Part shown: positions 11,030-20,300 of the stretch, in pieces
Position numbering within the stretch: position 1 is the stretch's first letter
How the letters are laid out: the number at the start of each line of letters is the position of its first letter
From: Nemertoderma westbladi
Lineage: Eukaryota; Xenacoelomorpha; Nemertodermatida; Nemertodermatidae
DNA length: 49,281 bases
NCBI GenBank assembly: GCA_032718475.1
Contig: JAUCBJ010001218.1
Coordinates: 1-49,281, forward strand
Reading direction: 5' to 3'
Notes under the pieces: model-generated
What the model saw: the letters and a program-made list of their open reading frames with translations, nothing else
What the model was told of the DNA's origin: nothing
Databases searched by the model: none
Position numbers and translations under genes: made by a program

Positions 11030-11253
11030 CGACGCCCCTGTCTGTAACTGGTAGGCAGGTGCCAGCAGTCTGTATGTAACTGGAAGCCAGGCGGCAGCAG
11101 TCTTTCTGTGACAGTTAATTATAAGAATGTAATTTAAAGTGATAACTAACACACAGTAGTATCTATACTAAGGTTAGTTACTAATAATGTTTTATAAAGG
11201 TCTTAATACTTGCCGCCTTTGATTGCCTTTATGAGACTTTATTGATTGCATAA
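11030..11253 (+). pseudogene. Copy 2 of the FREP upstream region
   Basis: It starts with two degenerate units of the 32-bp array found at 27880-28560. It then matches 28560-28712 closely (GACAGTTAATNATAAGAATG, AACACACAGT, TAAAGGTCTTAATACTTGCC). It is broken at TTGCATAA (11246-11253) by the hAT-like element and resumes at 13822. It is a paralogous duplication of the FREP promoter-proximal DNA. Confidence 0.75.
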
Positions 11254-11862
11254 TAGGGTGGGCCGATTTTCAGTTTTTGTTGAATTTTTATTTGTCTACC
11301 AACTAAAAAGTTGCCTTTCTATCCGAAATCATCATACAAATTATTTTTAGTGTGAAAAAATGAAAATTACCCCCTGCACCTAGAGCTCGAAAATTTACAA
11401 TTAACCAAAAAAAATTGAATTTATTACAGTAGTTTTAATAAAGCCATTTACTGCGTAGAGGTGTTTTCTTCTTTATAAACCTTTTCTAACAGGATGAAAA
11501 TTATGTTAACAATTTGGTATTTAATTCAATAATATAAATTGACCCCTGCACTAACTAACTGAAAGAAGTCAATTATTAGTAAAATGGCTTAAATTATTTT
11601 ATGCTCTAATTACAGTATATTAACTATAAGTAATTGATAATTAATATATCAATGTTGGCGCTTCTGGGTGAGTACAAAACAAAGACCTAATTAAGTAACC
11701 TGCATAATCTTGTAACATGTGTTAACCTTCGTTTATTGTTTTGGTTCCCCCAATACGCCTCTGTAACCTGCTCCTTTACTAACTTGCTCCTTTAAATGGC
11801 AATGGGACCTTACGCTCTTTATAGGACCTAACGCTGTTTTGGACCTAACGCAACTTTAACTC

Positions 11863-12114
11863 TTTGTTTTGACACTAAAACAAAATCGCCTCCGCTTTGC
11901 AGGACATTGCTTTCGCCGTGAGGACCAGCCAGTGCATAATCTTGTGCTTTGGCAGCCTCATGGAGTGAATAAGCATGGCGGACAGCCCATGACTTTCTTG
12001 AGACGCATCTTAAAGGACACTGGCCTTGAAGATGCGGATGATCTAGCAATTGTCATGGGTGATAGGGAGTTGTGGCGGCGCAATTTTGTCGACAAGCCGG
12101 CACAGCATTCTTAA
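11863..12114 (+). pseudogene. LINE ORF2 C-terminal fragment, 5'-truncated
   Basis: About 82 codons read TLKQNRLRFAGHCFRRED, then LVLWQPHG and a closing block DRELWRRNF, ending at a stop (12112-12114). RLRFAGH...LLW.P and DR..WR blocks are characteristic of the extreme C-terminus of several APE-type LINE ORF2 proteins. The RT itself is missing, as expected of 5' truncation on insertion. It could belong to the same family as the LINE at 1-2214, but the two pieces do not overlap, so this is untested. Confidence 0.75.
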
Positions 12115-12149
12115 TAATGCAGCTGCAATGCAGCATGCCGATCCTAGTA

Positions 12150-12690
12150 GTAATAGTTTGTAGAGAACGGGCAGTACAATCTTGAGTATTTGTTTTGTAC
12201 AGAACGGGCAGTAAAGTCTTGGTTCTTTGTTTTGTACAGAGCGGGCAGTAAAGTCTTGGGGCTTTGTTTTGAAAAGAACGGGCAGTAAAGTCTTGGGTCT
12301 TTGTTTTGTACAGAACGGGCAGTAAAGTCTTGGGTCTTTGTTTTGTACAGAACGGACCGTTAAGTCTTGGGTCTCTGTTTTGTACAGAACGGGCAGTAAT
12401 GTCTTGGGTCTTTGTTTTGTACAGAACGGGCAGTAAAATCTTGGGTCTTTGTTTTGTACAGAACGGACCGTAAAGTCTTGGGTCTCTGTTTTGTACAGAA
12501 CGGGCAGTAATGTCTTTGGTCCTTGTTTTGTACATAACGGACAGTAAATCTTGGTCTTTGTTTTGTACAGAATGGGCAGAAAAGTCTTGGGTCTTTGTTT
12601 TGTACAGAACGGGCAGTAAAGTCTTGGGTTTTTGTTTCGAACAGAACGGGCAGTAAATCTTGGGTCTTTGTTTTGTACTCACCCTGTAGG
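12150..12690. repeat. 37-bp minisatellite, ~14 copies
   Basis: The unit is TTTGTTTTGTACAGAACGGGC followed by AGTAAAGTCTTGGGTC, with point variants such as GGACCGT for GGGCAGT. The array begins about 40 bp after the LINE stop codon. The 209-codon reverse ORF over it reflects a stop-free unit whose length is not a multiple of 3. Confidence 0.9.
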
Positions 12691-12739
12691 CGCTTTTGAT
12701 TCATGCCTTTGACACACTATTAACTATCCTTTACCGACA

Positions 12740-12815
12740 GGACAATTGCCCTCAGACAATTTCCCCCGAGGGCAATTGCCCCCAGGACAATGGCCCCCTC
12801 GAACCATTGCCCCCA
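12740..12815. repeat. Short GGACAATT(G)CCCCC array (family D fragment)
   Basis: About five degenerate units of 15-16 bp (GGACAATTGCCCTCA, GGCAATTGCCCCCA, GGACAATGGCCCCCT). They share the GGACAATT core with foldbacks A, B and C. No inverted partner array or target duplication is seen nearby, so it may be a truncated element. Confidence 0.6.
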
Positions 12816-13821
12816 GGTAAGGTTTTTTTCGGCAATTAGTCAAGGGATTACTACAAAGTCTGACAACTTGTTTCCAGTGCGGTACCCCCTAGAACTATAC
12901 TCCCAAGAGAAATGTAAATTCAATGCAACCACTACTCCTAGGTGGGAGGGAACCTCACATTTAATAAATATTATTTTTTAAATATAGGTCTGACAAACAT
13001 ACCTTTTACGCGAATTTGCTCCAATTCATTTCAAATTAAATATTAATACAATTATTATTCACTACTTTCTTAAGGTAGCAATTTGTAACATTTAACAAAC
13101 AGACCTGAGATTTTGTAGATATTATATTTTTGATAGTAAGATACATATAAATAAATATTTTGTAATACTTATATTAATTTATTTAAATAGATTTAATTTT
13201 CATATTATTGCAGATGCCCTTTTCAAAATAAATATATGCCTATTTTTTATAGCATTTTTAGGTTTATTAATTAACATTTACTATTAAAAAAAAATAAGTT
13301 TTTGTTAATTTCATGAATAGCATATTTGACTAACCAACAACACAGTTTGAATTCCTTGTGAGTCGAAAAATTCGGCAAAAGCATCCACAATATCCACATA
13401 TTCATACTGTTTCAATTTCCCTCCCATTTTCTAACATATTTTATATCATTGAAAATAATATGAATTAGGTTCTGTTTTAATTGAAATAATCAAATTGTAA
13501 CAAAAATGTCTTATTATTGATTATGTGTACGAGTCTTCTATCCTATATGGCATCGAATACATCGTTTTTATTAGAATTTCCATACCATTCCTTAATAAAG
13601 AAGAGAATACCAATATGCAGTAATTCAAAATATTAAAACTACAGTATAATAATTAAATGTATTTTTCTGGTTAATTGAAAATTTTCTAGCTCATGGTGCA
13701 GGGGGTAATTTTCATTTTTTTGCACTAAAAATAATTTTTATGTTGATTTCGGATGGAAAAGCAACTTTTTAATTGGTAGACAAATAAAAATTCAACAAAA
13801 AGTAAAAATCGGCCCACCCTA

Positions 13822-14012
13822 TTGCATAAGCTCTCTGCTCTCAGCTCTTTTCCTTTCGCCAGTAAATCCAACAGGCGTCTGCGACAAAGAAGGGAAGTTT
13901 TACCTTATAAAGTGTGGGTTGGATGTTTCCTTAATCCCCGGTTTATACACTCAAAAAAATTTATTGTTCTCCAAACTGCCAAAAACATTATCAGTACGAC
14001 AACATAATCTAT
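13822..14012 (+). pseudogene. Copy 2 of the FREP exon 1 / intron 1 boundary
   Basis: CTCTGCTCTCAGCTCTTTTC aligns with the end of the signal-peptide exon at 28865-28884. The donor is lost (CCAGTAAATCC instead of CCAGGTAAG). The following 120 bases match copy 1 at 3755-3875. The start codon region is deleted, so it cannot encode the signal peptide. Confidence 0.6.
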
Positions 14013-14290
14013 TTAAAAAATAGAAGAATATATGAGAATATATAAAGAATATATGAGAATATATAGAATATATGAGAATATATAAAGAATATATGAGAAT
14101 ATATAGAATATATGAGAATATATAAAGAATATATGAGAATATATAGAATATATGAGAATATAAAGAATATATGAGAATAATAAAGAATATATGAGAATAT
14201 ATAAAGAATATATGAGAATATATAGAATATATGAGAATATATAAAGAATATATGAGAATATATAAAGAATATATGAGAATATATAGAATA
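14013..14290. repeat. AT-rich minisatellite (AGAATATATGAGAATATATA)
   Basis: About 270 bp of tandem GAATATATGAGAATATATA with one- to two-base insertions. The reverse-strand 96-codon ORF (YILYIFS repeats) is a by-product. Confidence 0.9.
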
Positions 14291-14567
14291 CAGGAATTAA
14301 CAATTATTTAAAATTATAATGTTAGACCTGTTGTTTCCTTGTCCTGTTGTTTCAACGTACTACCTTTGTATTCTAGAATACATTATTTTATGAATTGTGT
14401 TAAAGTCAAGCAATGTAAAAAACGTGGCAAAAACGCGGGGAAAACGTGGCAAAAAAAGCGGCCAAAAATACGGCAACCAAAATGGTCCTTAACGAAATAT
14501 GAAATGTCAGACTGTTATTCCCAACCTAAACCAATTATTCAAACCATTATTGGAATCCTGAAATAAT

Positions 14568-15433
14568 TAGGGTGGTGGGCTTTTTACTTTTTTTCCGATT
14601 CTATTGTTCTACAGGTGCACAAAAGTTGCTAAATGGTAAAAAAGTAAGGCAAAAAAAAAATTATTTAAATTTCGTCTATATTTTCGCGGATCCCAAGAGG
14701 GTTAAATTTTGAGCCGTCGCGATGCAACATATTGAGATATATAACAATATAACACATTGATGAAAGATCAATGACTCAAAGAAAGAACTTCCTGCATGCA
14801 TCAAATGTGATCAAATGGGTCCAAACTTAGTTAGATAGTTGGGACTAAGGGAAGTAGTGCCACGGGCACATGGCCAGAACCTACCCTTTGGCACAAGTGA
14901 CTCTTATTCTCAATTTTGGTGATGGACAACTTTTAGGCTTTAAAAAGGCTGTAATGTAGACTTCTGCCTGACTTCACATTTTCTGCGATATCTCAAGAAC
15001 TATTCGCTCTACGTTTGTTTTGAAGGTGTCTACCCCCACTAAGTCGGTCATTGCGGTTATAATGTGCATAATATTAATGCCGTAGGAGAACTCAAAGTTG
15101 GCCATCGCGAAAATTGAGAATAATCTAGTGGCACTAGTTCCATTGATCCAAAAATTTAAATTTTGGTATCTAACTAGGTTTGGACCAATTTGAAGACATT
15201 TGATGCAGGGAGGAAGTTCTTTCTTGAGTCTTTGATCTTTCATCAATGTGTTATATTGTTATATATCTCATTATGGCGCATCGCGACGGCTCAAATTTTT
15301 AACCCTCTTGGGATCTGTGAAGATATAGAGGAAATTTAAAGAATTTTTTTTGCCTTATTTTTTTACCATTTGGCAACTTTTGTGCACCTGTAGAACAACA
15401 GAATCGAAAAAAGTAAAAAAACGAACCACCCTA
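14568..15433. mobile_element. hAT-type hairpin MITE with very long inverted repeats
   Basis: The left arm starts TAGGGTGG and continues with CTACAGGTGCACAAAAGTTG, CCCAAGAGGGTTAAA and GAGCCGTCGCGATGC. The right arm is its inverse over about 290 bp. GAAATAAT precedes and GAAATCAT follows, a 7/8 match to an 8-bp target duplication. TAGGGTGG termini are shared with the 11254 element. The internal region has no credible ORF. Confidence 0.75.
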
Positions 15434-15487
15434 GAAATCATTTTTTAATTTTTTTGGCCAGACGAATGACGAGGCTACTATGTATCA

Positions 15488-15615
15488 GTTGTCCCCCAAC
15501 TAATTTCAGATTTCTTGTAATGTGGTGAATATTTCAATATTTTCTGCCACGCCCACTTTTTGTAGTAGCAAGTAAAATTATATTTGAGATGACAACACTC
15601 AATAGTTTAACCACT
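15488..15615 (+). pseudogene. Copy 2 remnant of FREP intron 1
   Basis: It aligns with 29448-29575 (TTTCTTGTAAT, TTTCAANATTTTCT, AGTAGCAAGTAAAAT against AGTAGCATGTAAAAT, TTTAACCA). Its position downstream of 13822 mirrors the order in the intact locus, so the duplication covered promoter, exon 1 and at least part of intron 1. Confidence 0.55.
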
Positions 15616-16655
15616 TAAGACATTCCCCATAAGAACTTATCGTATCATCCCCATGAGCTTTCCCCTTTTTGAGAATTTGAATAGCCTAATGTACCTCCTC
15701 TTCTTCAAATGGTTCAAATAAAAAGTTTTTAAAGTTATTCCTAGATTAATTTATCGAGATATTTGTACTTACTGTAGCCAAGTTACAACAGTACCAACAA
15801 AATCATATTTACCGCTGTTTAATTCCCTGTAATGTTTCTCGAAAGTGTATTGATATCAGTATTACCAGTGTCACTTTCGTTGCCGCTACATTTCTGTTTC
15901 CAAATTTTTTACTGTCTCTCTGGCTGAGACTTGCTAGAATTTTTGACTGACTTAATTTCTAGTCATGTCTCGAATTCCGTAAGACTTTCTATATTTACTA
16001 CGGGCCTCGTTTACAAGATGATGTGATGCTGTTGTTATTGCAACGGCATTTATTTACTTTATTATTTAAATCCCTAGGTAGGCCTACACCGCATTATATA
16101 TTTCACTAAATTCCGAATTACCTCCCATAACCTTTTATATTAACCCTATTGACCTACAGTATTGTCTGCGTGACTTTTCCTAAAATTTTCAAAAAAAATT
16201 TGGCTCACTAACTAACATCATTTATATCCAGTATATAACGGTTTTTAGGAAGCTGATCACGAATGGAATATGACACTGAAATATATAGTATATTAAAGAT
16301 TAGGGCATTTTAGTATTTGTGTCAATGTGCGCACCAAAAATACAATTGAAGCACACATTTGATAATCAAAAATCATAACCAAATCAACCTGATTATTAGA
16401 TATTATGGGTTAACTAGTAACTTAAGGGTTAAATATTCTACGGTTGCTTTAAAGTATATCGTATAATATTTCTATATGGAAAATAAATAAAGAATACGAT
16501 ATTATATATCTGGGTGAAAAGTCGGAAACACCCCCACCACAGGCTATGTGCCCCCCTAGAGTGCAAGGGTGGCGTTTCGGAAAAAAGGTGCGACTCGGCA
16601 TAAAAGTCGCGATAGTTAGGCTATTAAGTAGTCTGTCCTATTCTACTCTTTATCC
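15616..16655. other. No gene seen
   Basis: Unique-looking AT-rich DNA without sustained ORFs, tandem repeats or recognisable RNA genes on either strand. Confidence 0.5.
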
Positions 16656-17287
16656 GAAGCAAGGACAATTCCGACTCGGACAAAACGAATCGGACAATTC
16701 CTACCCGGACAATTTCTTCCCGGACATTTCTGACCTAGGACGGAATTGTCAGTTTTGGAATTGTCTTGATCAAAATAAATAAAAATAATTAATAAAAATA
16801 ACCTGAAATCGATTACAAAAATCTGTGTTCCAGAACACTAATATTTTTCTTAATTGATAGCTACAGTAATATATGTTTTAGAACATTTCAAAAACCGTAG
16901 CAAAGTCTAGCTATAGTATGAAAATTTCGGTGGTGTGCCGTAAACACACTATAATGCCGAATATATTCAATTCGAAAAGTACAATGTAACTATAAAATTA
17001 CATAGCAAGCGTGTCAAACGAATAATATCTATGGACACAGCCTCAATGTAATGTTGAATAATAAAACGATGCAATGTTAAATAGAATTATTATTTATTAT
17101 CATTATTATTTTTAAATTATTTGGGTTGGAATTGTCCTATGGTGGATCCGGGCAATTCCGACCCATGAAAATTTAATTCGATCTTTGAGTGGGTCGGACT
17201 AGTCAGGGTCGCAATTGTCCGCGTCGGAATTATCCGGGTCGGAAATGTCCGGGTCGGTATTGTCCTGATCGGAATTCTCCGTACACC
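16656..17287. mobile_element. GGACA-family foldback element C, degenerate
   Basis: The left array (16663-16765) has about six units such as GGACAATTCCGACTC and GGACAATTCCTACCC. The right array (about 17125-17280) carries the inverted unit GGGTCGGAATTGTCC with substitutions. The 7 bases outside the left arm, GAAGCAA, resemble GGAAGCA of element A. Candidate 9-bp duplications TCTTTATCC and TTATAATCC match at only 6 positions, suggesting an older insertion. Confidence 0.55.
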
Positions 17288-17334
17288 TTATAATCCTAAT
17301 AATATATTATATGATTGTCCTCGTCTTCGGCCTC

Positions 17335-20300
17335 TGCAGTTGCATTGGGCTGAGGCTGGTGGGTGGGTGGAGCTGGAGCCACAGCAGGTGGCATAGGGAG
17401 GAGCAGTTGGATTGGGCTGAGGCTGGTGGAAGGGTGGAGCTGGAACCACAGCGGGTGGTATAGGGTGAAGCAGTTGCATTGGGCTGAGGCTGGTGGAAGG
17501 GTGGAGCTGGAGCCACAGCGGGTGGTATCAGGAGGAGCAGTTGGATTGGGCTGAGGCTGGTAGAATGGTGGAGCTGGAGCCACAGCGGGTGGTATAGGGA
17601 GGAGCAGTTGGATTGAGCTGAGGCTGGTGGAAGGGTGGAGCTATTGCCACAGCGGTGGTATAGGGAGGAGCAGTTGGATTGGGCTGATGCTGGTAGAATG
17701 GTGGAGCTGGAGCCACAGCAGGTGGTATAGGGAGGAGCAGTTGGATTGGGCTGAGGCTGGTGGAAGGGTGGAGCTGTAACCACAGCGGGTGGTATAGGGA
17801 GGAGCAGTTGGATAGGGGTGAGGCTGGTGGAAGGGTGGAGCTGGAACCACAGCGGGTGGTATAGGGAGGAGCAGTTGGATTGGGTTGAGGCTGGTGGAAG
17901 GGTGGAGCTGGAACCACAGCGGGCGGTATAGGGTGGAGCAGTTGCATTGGGCTGAGGCTGGTGGAAGGGTGGAGCTGGAGCCACAGCGGGTGGCATAGGG
18001 AGGAGCAGTTGGATTGGGCTGAGGCTGGTGGAAGGGTGGAGCTGGAACCCCAGCGGGTGGTATAGGGTGGAGCAGTTGCATTGGGCTGAGGCTGGTGGAA
18101 GGGTGGAGCTGGAGCCACAGCGGGTGGTATCAGGAGGAGCAGTTGGATTGGGCTGAAGCTGATGGAAGGGTGGAGCTAGAGCCACAGCGGTGGTATAGGG
18201 AGGAGCAGTTGGATTGGGCTGAGGCTGGTAGAATGGTGGAGCTGGAGCCACAGCGGGTGGTATAGGGAGGAGCAGTTGTATTGGGCTGAGGCTGGTGGAA
18301 GGGTGGAGCTGGAACCACAGCGGTTGGTATAGGGAGGAGCAGTTGGATAGGGGTAAGGCTGGTGGAAGGGTGGAGCTGGAACCACAGCGGGTGGTATAGG
18401 GAGGAGCAGTTGGATTGGGGTGAGGCTGGTGGAAGGGTAGAGCTGGAACCACAGCGGGTGGTATAGGGTGGAGCAGTTGCATTGGGCTAAGGCTGGTGGA
18501 AGGGTGGAGCTGGAGCCACAGCGGGTGGTAACAGGAGGAGCAGTTGGATTGGGCTGAGACTGATGGAAGGGTGGAGCTAGAGCCACAGCGGTGGTATAGG
18601 GAGGAGCAGTTGGATTGGGCTGAGGCTGGTAGAATGGTGGAGCTGGAGCCACAGCGGGTGGTATGGGGAGGAGCAGTTGGATTGGGCTGAGGCTGGTGGA
18701 AGGGTGGAGCTGGAACCACAGCGGGTGGTATAGGGTGGATCAGTTGCATTGGGCTGAGGCTGGTGGAAGGGTGGAGCTGGAGCCACAGCGGGTGGTATCA
18801 GGAGGAGCAGTTGGATTGGGCTGAGGCTGATGGAAGGGTGGAGCTAGAGCCACAGCGGTGGTATAGGGAGGAGCAGTTGGATTGGGCTGAGGGTGGTAGA
18901 ATGGTGGAGCTGGAGCCACAGCGGGTGGTATAGGGAGGAGCAGTTGGATTGGGCTGAGGCTGGTGGAAGGGTGGAGCTGGAACCACAGCGGGTGGTATAG
19001 GGTGGAGCAGTTGCATTGGGCTGAGGCTGGTGGAAGGGTGGAGCTGGAGCCACAGCGGGTGGTATCAGGAAGAGCAGTTGGATTGGGCTGAGGCTGATGA
19101 AAGGGTGGAGCTAGAGCCACAGCGGTGGTATAGGGAGGAGCAGTTGGATTGGACTGAGGCTGGTAGAATGGTGGAGCTGGAGCCAGAGCGGGTGGTATAG
19201 GGAGGAGCAGTTGGATTGGGCTGAGGCTGGTGGAAGGGTGGAGCTGGAACCACAGCGGGTGGTATAGGGAGGAGCAGTTGGATAGGGGTGAGGCTGGTGG
19301 AAGGGTGGAGCTGGAGCCACAGCGGGTGGTATAGGCAGGAGCAGTTGGATTGGGCTGAGGCTGGTGGAAGCGTGGAGCTAGAGCCACAGCGGTGGTATAG
19401 GGAGGAGCAGTTGCATTGGGCTGCGGCTGGTGGAAGGGTGGAGCTGGAGCCACAGCGGGTGGTATAGGGAGGAGCAGTTGGATTGGGCTGAGGCTGGTGG
19501 GAGGGTGGAGCTGCAGCCACAGCGGGTGGTATAGGGAGGGGCAGTTGGATTGGGCTGAGGCTACAGGAAGGGTGGAGCTGGAGCCACAACGGGTGGTATA
19601 GGGAAGAGCAGTTGGATTGGGCTGAGGCTGGTGGAAGGGTGGAGCTGGAGCCACAGCGGGTGGTATAGGGAGGAGCAGTTGGATTGGTATGAGGCTGGTA
19701 GAGCTGGAGCCACAGCGGGTGGTATAGGGAGGAGCAGTTGGATTGGTATGAGGCTGGTGGAAGGGTGGAGGTGGAGCCACAGCAGGTGGTATAGGGAGGA
19801 GCAGTTGGATTGGGGTGAGGCTGATGGAAGGGTGGAGCTGGAGCCACAGCGGGTGGTATAGGGAGGAGCACTTGTATTGGGCTGAGGCTGGTGGAAGGGT
19901 GGAGCTGGTGCCACAGCGGGTGGTATAGGGAGGGGCAGTTGGATTGGGCTTAGGCTAGTGGAAGGGTGGAGCTGGAGCTACAGCGTGTGGTATAGGGGGG
20001 AGCAGTTGGATTGGGCTGAGGCTGGTAGAAGGTTGGAGCCGGAGCCATAGCGGGTGGTATAGAGAGGAGCAGTTGGATTGGGCTGTGGCTGGTGGAATGG
20101 TGGAGGTGGAGCCACAGCGGGTGGTATAGGGAGGGGCAGATGGATTGGGCTGAGGTTGGTGGAAGGGTGGAGCTGGAGCCACATCGGGTGGTATAGGGAG
20201 GATCAGATTGATTGGGCTAAGGCTGGTGGAAGGGTGGAGCTGGAGCCACAGCGGGTGGTATAGGGAGGAACAGTTGGATTGGTATGAGGCTGGTGGAGCT

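Larger units (their letters stand above)
11254..13821. mobile_element. hAT-like non-autonomous composite element
   Basis: The left end TAGGGTGGGCCGATTTT and right end AAAATCGGCCCACCCTA are perfect inverts, and inverted similarity continues for roughly 190 bp (11254-11440 against 13640-13821). TTGCATAA lies on both sides (11246-11253 and 13822-13829), an 8-bp target duplication; copies 1 and 3 of the host sequence carry it once. TAGGG ends and 8-bp duplications fit the hAT superfamily. Inside are a LINE 3' end, a 37-bp array, a short GGACAATT array and about 800 bp of featureless AT-rich DNA (12816-13640). No transposase is present. Confidence 0.8.

Noticed and set aside
12053-12704. 209- and 114-codon reverse ORFs reading KTQD and CPFCTKQRP repeats
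   Set aside because: By-products of the 37-bp array; the Cys-containing repeat looks like a zinc motif only because of the unit sequence.
14013-14303. Hydrophobic reverse ORF YILYIFS, resembling a membrane protein
   Set aside because: AT minisatellite translated; no flanking gene structure.
16139-16434. TTAACCCTATTG and AAGGGTTAA as ends of another TTAA element
   Set aside because: Inverted similarity stops after about eight bases and no internal resemblance to the other TTAA elements exists.
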